Source: Microvelia longipes
Taxonomy: Eukaryota; Arthropoda; Insecta; Hemiptera; Veliidae
Length of the DNA: 64,000 bases
Assembly: GCA_018340805.1 (NCBI GenBank)
Contig: JACMZG010001913.1
Span: 22,168,743 to 22,232,742, forward strand
Reading direction: 5' to 3'
Made by a program: the position numbers and the translations under genes. Shown in pieces: positions 33,776 to 44,970 of the stretch (position 1 is the first letter of the stretch; the number at the start of each line of letters is the position of its first letter). The notes under the pieces are model-generated. The model was not told the origin of the DNA, searched no databases, and was given only the letters and a program-made list of their open reading frames with translations.

Positions 33776-34840
33776 AACAAAGTTAAGCTATCCCGACTTC
33801 ACCTTATTAAACTTTAAAGTTTTTAAAACATTGGCTGTCCTTCTAAAGATACTGGAGAAAATGAAAAGGAATATTTTAATTCGTTTATGAATTAAACCAC
33901 CGTTGTTTAACAACCTGTGTCATTATATTTAAACAACTAACGTTTCTTAGCTAAAAAAACTCTAACGTTTTTTAGCAATTTTTTGTACGTATTTCTCAAA
34001 AAAACATAATGAGTCAAAAAAATACAGTATTAAGAGACATAGAGTTATGTTTGTAAATGCTTGTAATATTAAAATAAAGTACTTGAAAATTAAAAAAACG
34101 TAATATTGTGGTTCAGGAAGGAAAAAATGTGTATTTGCTTTGCAAGGAAGAAAGAATTTTAATTTGTGAGTCCTCCAGTAAAATTGCTCTTACCAGTGTT
34201 AATAAAGGTTTTTCTCTCTTATTTTTGACTCTAAATAAAATATGTTGGTTATAAAGACGTTAAAGCCTGAGATTTTGAAGTCAAACATAAATTTGTTCCT
34301 TAAAACATGAATGAATTATGGAACAATGCATATTAGAAGCATTAATATGTTAACGTCCTTTCTCTTAATACTAATAATGCGTTGCATCAAAAACTCACGT
34401 TAGAAATACGTCGAATAAAAATATTTAAATTATCATTAAGAAACAGTTTAAGAACCGAGTTTATTCAAAAAATTTAAAAATAAGGTTTTTATAACCTAAT
34501 ATTAATATTAGGAATTAAAAAGGGCTCCCTTTGCTTGTTAGATTATTTGTGTTAATAATGATACGACGTAAGAAATAGCTCGCTTTGCTCGCTAAAATGT
34601 GTTGAATTAATGATAATACATTGTAAAAAATGTTTTGATCTAGTTTTTTAACGATATATTACTATATTTATTTCTTTGAGCGGGGTTCCTTTGAAAAAAA
34701 TCGCTAATAAAATAGGCGTCATGGCGGGAATCGAACCTCGAGCCACGACATAAATCCGTTTTAGAGGTCCCCGATGAATGTTTAAGAATCAACCTTTGGG
34801 AGGACACGAACCCTATTAAAAATCACATTTTTGTGACGTA

Positions 34841-34857
34841 ATCGGGTCAATATGATC

Positions 34858-34940
<83 letters not shown>

Positions 34941-34964
34941 TATATTTGATCATATTGACCCGAT
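34841..34964. repeat. 19-bp perfect inverted repeat flanking an (AT)n core
   Basis: ATCGGGTCAATATGATCAA (34841-34859) is exactly complementary to 34946-34964. The 86 bp between are TA repeats. The whole 124 bp is one self-complementary unit able to extrude as a cruciform. Confidence 0.9.
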
Positions 34965-35059
34965 ACTTTTGCTGACTCACTATGGGCGATTAAAACATCA
35001 CATTTAAAAAACCCTGATGAAAAAACACACAATTTTTAATATTTTAGCCAAGTATCTGC

Positions 35060-35285
35060 TTTCTAACATAAACACAATGATAGCTACTATGACAATACCC
35101 AGACACACACGCACACTTAAACACACAATCAGACAAAGAACTTGGTAAACACCTCCTAGAAGGTTCTTTAAACACTGAAACGGATAATTATGAAAGTATA
35201 TTAGTTCGGAATCCCTCGTGCAAACACATTACTTTTCCTATGTGTCTAAGGTTCAAATGAGAAAAGGTAAATATCATTTTCCTTA
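35060..35285 (-). repeat. 5S-box repeat family, 5' fragment, minus strand
   Basis: The reverse complement gives TTTACCTTTTCTCATTTGAA, AACCTTAGACACATAGG, TTTGCACGAGGGATTCCG, ATTATCCGTTTCAGTG and the GT-rich block ending near GGGTATTGTCATAGTAG, in the family's usual order. Confidence 0.65.
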
Positions 35286-36744
35286 AAAATGTTGTCATCA
35301 GATAGTTTTAGAAGGACGTATCTTACCTATTAAGGATTTTATATACGTACTCCAGCTATAAACATAGAATTTAATTGTCAGCCATTCTACGTTTTCGAAA
35401 AAGCCATTTTTTGCTTAACGATATCAGAACTACCTTTCCACCTACAGGTTTGCATATAAAATTGCGCGTTATTCTCTTAAGATACCCTTAGTTATTCGGG
35501 AATATGTAGCATTTTCTTTTATATACGCCATTGTATAAAGATATTCTCTTTATATATTATTACCAAAAAGTTTAAAAATTCTGTCGCGGAGGTCTGCAAG
35601 CTTGGCGAAATTTTTTTGAAATGCGCGCTTTCTTACTTATCAACCCCACCAAGAAACGTATTTCTTGGTGGTTAAGGACCTCTAAAACAAATACAAAATT
35701 TGGACACACTCTCGGGCTCCCTCCCCCACCACTCGAGCCATCTTATTAGCGATTTTTTTTAAAGAAAATTCGCTTATATGATATTATGTAGTCTCCTGAG
35801 AACGCAAGGTGAAAAGTACACGATTTAACACTTCTTTTTAGTGAAGAAAGCATCATAAAAATTTGAAATATATTTTCATCAACCTGATGTAAAATATCAC
35901 ACGTTCTACTTCGAACACATCGATATAAATGTGAAAAATAAGTATCTTTTAAAACAAACTTTATACTTCTAGCAGAACCATTAGCCCGGAAAAATGTTAA
36001 GTTAGAAAAATAATCTTAAAATTATATTCGCTTTTTTTTTGAAAAATCGATATCTCCGACTTTTATCCCGTCTGAAAAGGACCAAAAGGCTCGTTTTTGG
36101 ATCAAAAGACAACATAAATGCGAAAGGAAAATACTCAGATGATTTGGTTTTCACGTTTTCCCGTTATTCGTAACGTTCTTTTTTTCTAAAAACTTTTTTA
36201 TGTTATGATTTTCCTTTCTTCTTCACATAATAAAAGTAAAAGTTTACAACGGTCAAAGACCGCATCAAGTGAAAAATCCTTTTATTCTCTGATATTATTT
36301 TCATCTTTTAGATGTTTTTGAGATGTTTTATAACCCACTTTTAGAATGATCTTTTATGATGATAACATAAGATTTCTGGTTACTTTTACTGTATTACCTA
36401 TGTTTTTTTTCACCTTCTAAACTATAAAAAAACCTAATATAGAATTGTTTTCTTTGATGGATCTTAGATTATATATTCTTCTTTTATATAAATACTAAGG
36501 TTTTATCTCAAGCTGATAGATGTTTAGCTAATTTTGCTTTACCCTCACGATTTTTTAGGTTAAATGATGCCGAAAGATGTGTAGGACCTTGCTCTACACA
36601 TCACTAACATTCCCTGGAAATTTCATCAACTTCCGACCAAAGGTATTCAAAAAAAAAATGGTAACAATAATTTGTACCGGTAGTCAGGCTTTCACCTGAA
36701 TGATGCTAAAAGAATAAAATAACTTTAAATAAATAAAGTGAGAA
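35286..36744. other. No gene seen
   Basis: AT-rich non-coding sequence. A stretch near 35700-35780 (CGGGCTCCCTCCCCCACCAC ... AGCGATTTTTT) has loose counterparts near 34680, 47650 and 60830, which suggests another old dispersed repeat that I cannot delimit. Confidence 0.4.
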
Positions 36745-36884
36745 AAATTATTTATTCGAATTTTCATCAGAATTTTAGTCTACAATTTCCAGGTAGGAAC
36801 TTTGTTCAATATTCAATAGGAGCTACTGGAAAATCATGTAGGAACTTTTCCTCATATCATCAGATTCGCTATGCTCATCCTGCT

Positions 36885-37135
36885 TACTTCGGACCCACTT
36901 CGCTCGTTCTCAGAATATACAATTTGACTGCAACACGTCTTCGTCGTTCTCAGAAATACAATTTGCCAAATTTATACTGCAACACGTCTTCGACCCGCTT
37001 CGCTCGTTCTCAGAATATACAATTTGCCAAATTTATACTGCAACACGTCTTCGGACCCGCTTCACTCGTTCTCAGAATATACAATTTGCCAAATTTATAC
37101 TGCAACACGTCTTCGGATTCGCTTTGCTCGTAAAT
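36885..37135 (-). repeat. Local tandem expansion (~62-bp unit, ~4 copies) of the 5S-box family 3' region
   Basis: Units such as CTCAGAATATACAATTTGCC, AAATTTATACTGCAACACG and TCTTCGACCCGCTTCGCTCG repeat four times. The reverse complement (CGAGCGAAGCGGGTC .. TGCAGTATAAATTTGGCAAA .. TTGTATATTCTGAG) is exactly the segment between the two GAGGACGAGCGAAGCG motifs of the dispersed family. The frames at 36738-37239 simply read through the array. Confidence 0.8.
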
Positions 37136-37419
37136 ACATCTGTTTCAATATTAGCAATTCAAGAATTCGAATATTGGCTAATATGCTGCTAATATTGAAT
37201 ACTACTAATATTGAATTAATATTAGCAGTTCAATTTTAAGAAAATGATTATGACCCGATTTTTAGGAACGATTTTTAGGAGATAAGCTGCTAAATAAAAC
37301 GGGGGAAATGGGGGCGGCGTCTGCTGTTATGCGAACGCTAGCTACGGCTCCCAGGCCTCCAGTCAGATTTCAACCTCTGTCTCAAATGATATAGTCTATA
37401 TTTTTCTTCCTTTCTCGCT

Positions 37420-37640
37420 TCTCTACGGTAATTGGGTTTTAGTTTTTGTTTTTATGTTATTTTATATTTTATTTTGTACTGTTATTTTTATCTTTTAAAA
37501 TTGTTTTATTTTACTTTGTACATAGTTTATCTTTTTGTGTTTACATTGTTGGTAGGCACTGATGATGGCTGTTAACAGTCGAAAGCCGGCTTTGTAAATA
37601 TAGTTTTTACATTTGTGGAGAGACTGTTGCTTTATATATT
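37420..37640 (+). repeat. Penelope-type terminal repeat fragment
   Basis: A T-rich stretch (TTTTAGTTTTTGTTTTTATG ...) followed by GTAGGCACTGATGATGGCTG, TTAACAGTCGAAAGCCGGCT and TGTGGAGAGACTG. The order and spacing match the right terminal repeat of the element at 55041-55297 (GTAGGCACTGATGATGACCG ... GAGTGGAGAGACG). It is a solo, diverged copy 115 bp upstream of a furin exon. Confidence 0.65.
37558..37590 (+). ncRNA. Hammerhead-like motif in terminal repeat
   Basis: CTGATGA, a stem GGCTG/CAGTC closing a TTAA loop, then GAAA and GCC. The stem carries compensatory-looking changes relative to 55203-55235 (GACCG/CGGTT), which keeps the helix. The usual GUC cleavage triplet reads GCC here. Outer stem I is not obvious. 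Confidence 0.45.
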
Positions 37641-37755
37641 AATCACTACCTCCACGGTTCAGAATACATAAAATAAAAAAAGGTTATGACCCTTTTTATG
37701 CCCTTTCCTAGAACTCTGCATTTCCTTTCAATTAAAAAGTTTTTATTTGTTTCAG

Positions 37756-37915
37756 GATCCTGAAGCTAGTTTTGATATCAATGACAATGATGATGATCCG
37801 ATGCCTCGAGACGATGGAGACAACAAACACGGTACTAGATGTGCTGGTGAGGTGGCCGCCCAAGCATTTAACTCTTACTGTGGCGTTGGAGTAGCTTACA
37901 ATGCTTCTATCGGAG
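37756..37915 (+). CDS. Furin-like proprotein convertase, internal exon carrying the catalytic His
   Basis: This exon encodes part of the subtilisin-like catalytic domain of a furin-type proprotein convertase, a calcium-dependent serine protease of the secretory pathway that cleaves precursors after paired basic residues. The acceptor TTTGTTTCAG precedes 37756. The frame then reads [10 protein letters not shown], the acidic calcium-site segment NDDDPMPR, the catalytic histidine in [11 protein letters not shown], and [14 protein letters not shown], and ends at G|GTAATA after the first base of a codon. The loop between DPMPR and HGTRC looks about two residues shorter than in furins I recall. The catalytic Asp should be in the preceding exon, which I could not find in the 37 kb upstream. 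The next exon is at 58334, in matching phase. Confidence 0.93.
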
Positions 37916-38119
37916 GTAATAATAATAATAGTTGTTTAAACCCTTTGACATATTGGTAATAACCTCTACAGTAACGTCTGCAGATAATAGTGGGGAACTG
38001 CTAACGAAAATCGGCGAAAGATTATTTAATCAGTTAAACTGAATGCACATTCTGAGACGCAATCTACACACTTCAAAAAATTCTAAGGCTTTGTCAACCC
38101 TGACACCAGAATTGCCTCA

Positions 38120-38830
38120 TTATTACTTTTCCACGTTTATATCGTAGGGAAAAGTCTAGTGTTAGTTCTAAAATCTTGGAAGCGGGATTTTACATGAATT
38201 ATCCAATTTAGGTGATTTTAAGACTTCCTGAGTAGTTTTTACTAAGTTTTCTGTCTTTATGAGTGTGTGTGTCTGTTATCATCGCAGTGTGTTTACGCTA
38301 GAAAGTTAAAAAATTGTATGACGTTACTAACTGGCAAAAATTAGTTAGCAAAAATTTTATACATTCATAAAAGCGGTTGGAACAATGTTTCCATCGATTT
38401 GAAATTCAGCACGGATGAGTATTTAATACTATCGAATGTGTACAGGTTCAAACATCACGTGAATGTTTTATAAAAAAATTGAAAATCTATAAATAACATA
38501 TGAAGTTATAAATGACTGAACTAAGTTAAGTTTTATTGCGGCTTGTATATGTATGGTTTATGTTCTATCGATAATGTGAAGTAGCACTGAGCGAGGCAAG
38601 TTCCTGGATGGGTGACCAATGAGAATAAAACGGTTTTATACCTGTCTAAGAACGGATGTTTTTACTATATAAGGACGAACTAAGTGAGTCCGAAAAATGT
38701 ACTGTGATATTAAATTGATGATTTCCATATTCTGATGTCGAACAAGAGTCCGAATTAATGAGGATTAGCGTAGTGAATCTAATATGATGAGGAAAAGTTT
38801 CGAGGCACCCCATACCCGATTTTTTACTTG
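38120..38830 (+). repeat. 5S-box repeat family, near full-length copy with degenerate 5S-like module
   Basis: It starts near TTACTTTTCCACGTTTATAT (38125) and runs through AATTATCCAATTTAGGTG, TTCCTGAGTAGTTTTTACTA, the GT block, GTTATCATCGCAG, a shortened middle, the 5S-like module (38584-38635: GTAGCACTGAGCGAGGCAAG, TTCCTGGATGGGTGACC), the GAGTCCGAA and GAGGATTAGCG blocks, and the end TCGAGGCACCCCATACCCGA. It lies 200 bp inside the furin intron. Confidence 0.75.
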
Positions 38831-40844
38831 CTGCGTATACGTTGTTTAAAAAATCACATCAGTCATTAAATTTGCTTAAGGTTTCGCTGCTCACTTTTAT
38901 TTAAAATTTACTCAAAATATGAATTTACTGAGAGAAGCTTCTGTTAGCGGAAGCTTGTTTCGATTAAATCCTTGAATAAATAAATATTTTTGTTTTTTAA
39001 ATAAATAAATATAAAATATATTGTTGTTCTAAGGAGCTTTATTCTGTTAAGTCCTCCTCTTACCCCACTCACCTATTTTTTCTGGATTATATTTATTATT
39101 TATTATTATTTTAACTTTATCCTTCGTTTTAATCTGAAACTGTTCAAAAAAGCATGAATACCTATTTGCTAGCATTTAATTTATGTACATTTATTTTATT
39201 CAATTTTTCTCATTTTACTAAAATTTACTGCATCATATAAATTGGGCTTGGATTAAATAAAAAAAAATAGCAAAAGAAAAATTTTATATTAATTTTCTTT
39301 ATCCACGTGCTTGTAATTTATTCATATTTTTAAATAACTTTTATCGTCTATTTGTTTAAAACTTAAAACTGATTGATGCTAGGTTTAACCTTTCGTTATT
39401 TAAATATATGAAAATAATTTATAACTTGTATTATTTATTTGATGGATTAGTTTTGTGTAATTATTCTTAAAGAGAGCATTTATAATTTTAATGATTGTTT
39501 GGTTTATGAATATTTCCGAAATCCGCCAACATGCGGACCACCGCGCCAGAATTATTTTGTCGGTATAAACTTATTTTAAGAAATAAAACCATAAAAGTAA
39601 TACAATATATTAATACACTCCCTCTTGCAGTGCAGGCCTGAAGTAAGACGCATATTTTGTACTAATAAGTGTTGGGAAAGATATACTGAGCCTGTATGTC
39701 CGAAAACTTAGTGAAAGTGAAGGCGGTGACAAGAATAACGTAAGTGACTTGGAACGAAGTACTCGGTTTGAAGACGGACGTGCATAAAAGCACTGCGGAG
39801 CTTTCAAGGTGCTAGAGTTCTCTGTTGGGTGGCACTGGACTGGCAAGAGCGGTGAGCCTACTAGGCACACTGTGAACTAGTCGCAGGCTCAGAACGGTGA
39901 TTCTGGATAGAGTCTGGTTTGGCTGGATGAACTAGACACATTGTGAACTCATACGAGTTATGTGCCACCATGTACGGAGGGTGTGCTTCCTTGATGATGG
40001 GATGTGTACAGACTTAGCGGTGGAGTAGTTGAGTGAGAGGATAACGCTAAAATGACCCTACGGGTTTAAGCGTAAAAAAATATACATTTTGTATTACATT
40101 ATTAATAAAGAAGTTTGATATAAAAGAATCATCGTCCTTACCAGGGTTCTAACCTAGGTTCCCTGGCTTTGAGTCCTTTTAGTGCTCGTATCGACTTAAG
40201 AACATTTTAATTAAACTCACAGGCCTAAGAAACATCAAAAACGACTCTCCACTTAAAATATGTTTTTATCGGGTGTATTTTAAGTTTTCCGGCATTCGAC
40301 CACAGTTTTTCGACTTTTTGGCCACTTAGCCTTATGGACTTAAGATGAGTTTCATTTGACTCAGTGCCTTAAAAAACATTGATGAGGACCTTTTTGCGGT
40401 AAAAACCCTCGAGTTTTACCGATTTTTTTAAAAAATATTGCTGACTCACAAATTTTTCCGAAGGAAATTCACTAAAAGGAAAATTATATCTAATAGTTAC
40501 GTTCATAATTGCAATTCCGTTTACTCTTAGAAGACTAACTATACTCTGACAGTAAGTCAGTTCTTATTTGTTACAAACTATTTGATTAGAATTGAAGTTA
40601 ATTCAATCAATGAGTCTGTTAAAACTAAAAGTAATGTACGTAAAAAACAAGTTTAGTTTGCGTTAAAGTTTATGAACGTATAAGTTAAGTTAACGTCAAG
40701 AATGTATTTTATGTCAAGTCTGAGGTGGATATTATGAGATAGGTTTGACCCTCTTTAACTTATCAGAGCTTTTGCCGTAACTTTCACACGATATTGAATT
40801 ATCTTGTGTGTGAGAGGATATAACTTAACTTATAGTTAGAATGG
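38831..40844. other. No gene seen
   Basis: AT-rich to 39600. 39600-40070 is then noticeably less AT-rich (GGCACTGGACTGGCAAGAGC and similar), with an open minus frame 39610-39870 that has no domain. 40139-40190 has CCAGGGTTCTAACCTAGGTT, faintly tRNA-like, not enough for a call. Confidence 0.4.
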
Positions 40845-40940
40845 AATAGAATAGAAATGCATTTATTTCTTATTTTTACTCAATAATTGCACAATTTTTA
40901 TTATTTTTATTTGAACAAATGTAAAAACTTTGATGCCTCA
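40845..40940 (-). repeat. LINE 3'-tail fragment
   Basis: On the minus strand it ends AATGCATTTCTATTCTATTC, resembling the tail at 17455-17490 (AAACATTTTTTTCTATTCTA). The upstream ~60 bp are similarly A/T-rich in both. It could be a second 5'-truncated insertion of the same retroelement. Confidence 0.35.
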
Positions 40941-41161
40941 AGCACCGTTAATTAAGGGTTCACGAAAAACTTTAAAATAGCTTCACTAACTTAAATAATT
41001 TAACTTATAGTTTTAACGCTGAATTTTCAATTGAAACCGAAGGATTGTAGTGCGGTCATTACAGTTATATTTGTCATTAGAAACTTAGCATCATCAGCTC
41101 ACTCCTAATTTTTCCAGTTCTTGGTCGGCTTTTTTAAAACATGCCTTTTCGCGATTCAAAG

Positions 41162-41192
41162 TCCGTAGCAGCGCCACCGTCGCTGCTGCGGA
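41162..41192. repeat. GC-rich 12-bp hairpin
   Basis: TCCGTAGCAGCG pairs with CGCTGCTGCGGA (one G-T pair) across CCACCGT. It is unusually GC-rich for its surroundings and lies 225 bp before the hammerhead motif at 41416, so it may belong to the same terminal repeat. Confidence 0.7.
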
Positions 41193-41415
41193 TTTGTCAT
41201 CAACGATTTATCTTTCTTGATTTTATTTTAAAAGTCACTCTTTCATTGGAAAAACCTGAAGAAACTGAAAGATAAAAATCGCCATATAGTGTTTTATTTT
41301 ATTTATTGTTAATTAATTTTACTTTTGAATAATTTTTGTTTGCACAAACTCACAAAAGTATTCTTTTATTTCATTAAAATTTGTAGAGCGTTGTGTTCTA
41401 TCCATAATGTCCTAT

Positions 41416-41457
41416 ATCCCTGAAGATGCCTCCCACAGTGGAAGCGAAACGTCGGAT
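41416..41457 (+). ncRNA. Hammerhead ribozyme-like motif (Penelope-type), best copy
   Basis: The parts are ATCC, CTGAAGA, a stem region GCCTCCCAC/GTGGAAGC, GAAAC, the cleavage triplet GTC, then GGAT. ATCC immediately before the core pairs with GGAT immediately after GTC, forming a 4-bp stem I. That is the layout of a minimal type I hammerhead, which Penelope-like elements are known to carry in their terminal repeats. As elsewhere in this window one T follows CTGANGA before the stem. A copy in the opposite orientation is at 22893-22935. Confidence 0.6.
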
Positions 41458-42084
41458 TCTTTATCTACATTAACGGGGTCACCACCGGAAAATCTAAATC
41501 TTTATTTACAATTTTTATAGCACCGATGGTCATTATATTAATTTTTTACTCATTTATCAGAAATTAAGTAAAAATAAAGAAATAAATGAATAATTTCGAT
41601 CGGCTCCCATGCTAATCCTATGATAAAACATTTTGATCACCCTTTCGTTTTCTCGCCATTGGTAATGTGTCCAATATGAGAGACACATCATTCATGCTGG
41701 CAAATCTGTCGCTCTAGTCCCAATAACTGATGCTATGATTGTCGATGTATAGATCCCATACGCTTGTATCATAAATTGCAGATGATGCAAGACCTTATTG
41801 TTCAGACCCTAGTAAGTAACACACACTTTTCAAAGCCTTAGTTAATAACTCAGCAGGTATTGGAACTCATAGCGTCTAAAGAAACTTAAACCCTGGCCGT
41901 AACAAGTGTTAATATTTAGCTGAGAGGGTATAAACCAAAGCGTCTAAGACCACTCGGTTCTAAAACCTTTAACAGTGTTTATTTGCAACCACGACTTTGC
42001 ATCCTCCTTTACGCCGTGGTTCTTCTCCTGTAGCCGTTTGTCGTATTAGAATTGTTGAAAGACGCTTGTATTGAAAGTTAAATA

Positions 42085-42245
42085 CGCTTATAATATATAT
42101 ATAATATATATAATATATATATATAATATTTATATATTATAATATAATATATTATATATATATTATAATATATATATATATTATATATATTATATATATT
42201 TATATTATTATATATATTTTATATATATTAATATATATTTTTATT
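42085..42245. repeat. Imperfect (AT)n tract
   Basis: About 160 bp of TA repeats broken by TAATA and TTTA words. Confidence 0.9.
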
Positions 42246-42479
42246 GTATTTTTAAATTATTATTTTTATTTATATTTGATTTTATTATTTATTTTATTAT
42301 ACTTATTTATTTAATAATAATAATCTTTTGTTTTTTGCTTATTTTAAAATTATTACTTTTTTTTAATCAATTTTTCTTTCTTATTATCTTACGTGCCTTA
42401 TTTTACACTGTTATTAATTATACTATTTACTTCTATCTACTTACTTAATGTTACTCCTATCTACTATTATTTTACCTTT

Positions 42480-42760
42480 CCTACTTCCCTTACCTTTCCC
42501 TTGCGTTCGCGATGTGCGGTTCGGTTAGTATTGGGTGACGTTTGGCGGCGGACGGTTGTAGTTATACCTGCTGGGCATGGTTCAGTTTTCTGACACGAGC
42601 GACACTAGCTTCACAGCCGGAAGTCCCCGTCCTTCCCGCCTTTTAGGCTCATTCTCAGTACTGGCCTGGCGCCTCACGGTTCACATCTATCTCTATTCTC
42701 GCTGATAAAAGACAAAACAGTCGAAACGTCGCGTTTAATCCCTCCCTTCTATCTCCTTCA
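42480..42760 (+). repeat. Probable Penelope-type terminal repeat fragment
   Basis: A GC-richer block (GTTCGCGATGTGCGGTTCGG ... GCCGGAAGTCCCCGTCC) ends in TCTCGCTGATAAAAGACAAA, ACAGTCGAAACGTCGCG at 42698-42734. This is the hammerhead-like CUGA(N)..GAAAC-GUC arrangement with stem GAC/GTC. The core reads CTGATAA, so invariant G8 is lost. It has no linked ORF. Confidence 0.45.
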
Positions 42761-42824
42761 CCAACTGTAAGTTCTCTTCTTATTATCATTTAATACTAAG
42801 GTATTTTCTATTTTCAATTTTTAT

Positions 42825-42874
<50 letters not shown>

Positions 42875-42902
42875 TATATATATAATATATATAATATATA
42901 TC
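42825..42902. repeat. (AT)n microsatellite
   Basis: Near-pure AT tract of about 75 bp with two TAATA interruptions. Confidence 0.95.
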
Positions 42903-44059
42903 TCTGTATGGTGTGTTGTGTTTCGGAATATCACGTTTGGCTAAAGCGCACTCACGTTTGAAGTTTCAGTCTTGAATAATATGGGTTATAATCCTACATT
43001 AAAAGTTAATCGCAATTTAAATGAAACATATATTTAGTGCAGTCGTTCAAGTTTGTGTGGTGTGAGTTAAAGTTCATTAAGTAAGTTACATCATAGCAAC
43101 GAGGGCTGATTCCGCCTTATTTTTTCCTAAAGAGTAAAAACTATTCATTCTAGGAGTTTTGTATTATTATAAACAAATTTGTGTATTTATTTGCATATAA
43201 TAATTTTATTATTATTTTATTCATAAAAAAATTTATACACAAAATTGTGTATAAAATTTTAACTTTCTCTTGTAAATAGTTATTTTTTTATTTCCTATAT
43301 TCTATCAAGTCAGACTTGTTTTGGGACGTAAGCTGGCATTTCATAGGTTTATGGTTTGAAAGAAGACGACCACAGAACTTGGCATGAAGACAAGTTAATG
43401 ACTCTATAAGACTCGTAAGCGGATTAAATCAAAGCTTCTTACCAGTTTTTCCTCTGGTTTTTAAAAGAGGTTTCTTTTAATTTTCACTACACGACTAATT
43501 CTACTTTTGTATGAGTAGGAGCAAAATCTAATTTTAGGGATTTCTTTCGCTAGAGGACGGCCAAGAAGTTAAAGAAAAAGAAGAATCCTTAAAAGACTTC
43601 TTTCGTCAATAGTCGTAATTCCGAATAAGTCAGTACAGAGTAGTAATAATTTATTTATCATTGGTATTACAGCTGTATAATTTGCAATTAAAAGAACTCT
43701 AATGAAAGTTAATTAAGTATTAACTACAACCGATACTTCCCGTTAGAGAAAACATCCGAGAAACTAATTAAACGTTCAAAAACAACACTCAACTAATTAA
43801 GTTATATTTGTGAATAAGTACTTGTGTCAAAAATCAAGACTAGCTTTGTATAGATAACTTTCGGAAAATTGAGAAACTATAGCTTAAAGTTTTAGCTACG
43901 AAGTTATTTTTTTATTTTTACTTGAAGGCTGTAGGAAAAGAAAAGTCGCAAAGAAGCGTCTTAACTGAGGCTTGAGACGCGAGCAGAACGTAGTCTGAAA
44001 AAAAGTTTAGTCAACGGTCTCGTTTTAGCGTCTGGCTCTTGGGCTATTAGCTAGGGCAG
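42903..44059. other. No gene seen
   Basis: AT-rich, with a small perfect inverted repeat at 43232-43255 (TTTATACACAA / AA / TTGTGTATAAA). Confidence 0.5.
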
Positions 44060-44970
44060 TAGTAGTAGTAATAAGGTGGGCAGGCAATACTAGGCTAATA
44101 GGCCACAAAGTTGAGCCCTTCTTGCAATCCCAGATTTCTTAGCACAGAGAGAGTGATAGCAAGGTAACCATTATCAACAATATTGGCCTATACCACTTCT
44201 ACCAAGAATCTCTTGGAAAGGTTGATATATTGTAGGATATCTCTCCAACTAAGAGAAGAAAGCTCCTCTTCATACAAGAGGCCTACGCCAAATATGCGGG
44301 TACGAAGAGTAGTATAGGCCTCACACTCTGCAAGCAGGTGAAAGGCTGTCTCCTCATAATGCCCACACATGGGGCAGTTAGCCTCTGAGACTCTGCCTAA
44401 AGTATTATGATGTTTATTTAATCTACAGTGACCGGTGAGAACACTAACTAGGTTCCTAGGCAAGGCTTGCTAAGGTTAATTAGAAAATGTGTATTTTTTA
44501 CAAATGGTCCTGTAATGAACATTGTTGCTTGTCTGCAACCAGCAAAGGCAAGCCAGTTTAGTTTTAGGTTGTTCGTGTGTAACTGAGTGGGGAAGTACAG
44601 GTTCTGGCCCAATGAATGCAGTTCCTGCTCCGAGTCTAGCAATTTTATGTGCTCATTATCCTAATTACCTACGACACCCAAATGGTCTGGTATCCACTAA
44701 GCTAAAGAGTTTTACTCTCTACCAAGGGAGACAAGTGAGCTCTACATTCTTGAAAAAGGACAGATACTAGGATTGGAAGTAAGGACTTTGAAAGGGTTGC
44801 AATCATCAAGGAAGGGAAGCATAGACACCTGCTTGGAACACTGTAGCATGAAGCCCAACAGAGTAACTAAGTTCTACAGGATATTTAGGAATATAGACCC
44901 CGAAACAAGTGAATCCATCTCTGCTTTTCTTAGAGCCATCTGTTCGTGCTCAAACAAGTTCGTTCGTGCT
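44060..44970 (-). pseudogene. Non-LTR retrotransposon remnant: RNase H domain and 3' end
   Basis: Read on the minus strand, this is the 3' part of an I/R1/Jockey-type LINE with an RNase H domain. Near 44935 it begins TDGSKKSRDG (first catalytic Asp), followed by ELSYSVGLHATVFQAGVYA, where the usual Glu of FQAE is Gly. Near 44700 is WIPDHLGVVGN (WVPGHSGIxGN), then IARLGAGTAFIGPEP. The C-terminal part (44188-44463) reads LTGHCRLNKH with a zinc-binding-like CPMC...HLLAEC motif. Stops and several frame changes interrupt every segment. The 3' end runs into a TTACTACTACTACTGCC tail at ~44060. It is inactive; no RT domain is adjacent. Confidence 0.85.

Noticed and set aside
34720..34790. tRNA-like T-arm in antisense (GGCGGGAATCGAACC)
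   Set aside because: Only the T-arm half reads like a tRNA. The acceptor and anticodon arms cannot be formed with the neighbouring sequence, so at most it is a repeat fragment.
39610..39870. 86-codon Ser/Pro-rich frame on - in less AT-rich DNA
   Set aside because: Composition hints at some conserved sequence, but no domain, start context or splice site supports a gene.
40139..40190. Possible tRNA or SINE box B (AGGGTTCTAACCTAGG)
   Set aside because: It deviates from GGTTCGANTCC at key positions and has no partner box A at the right distance.
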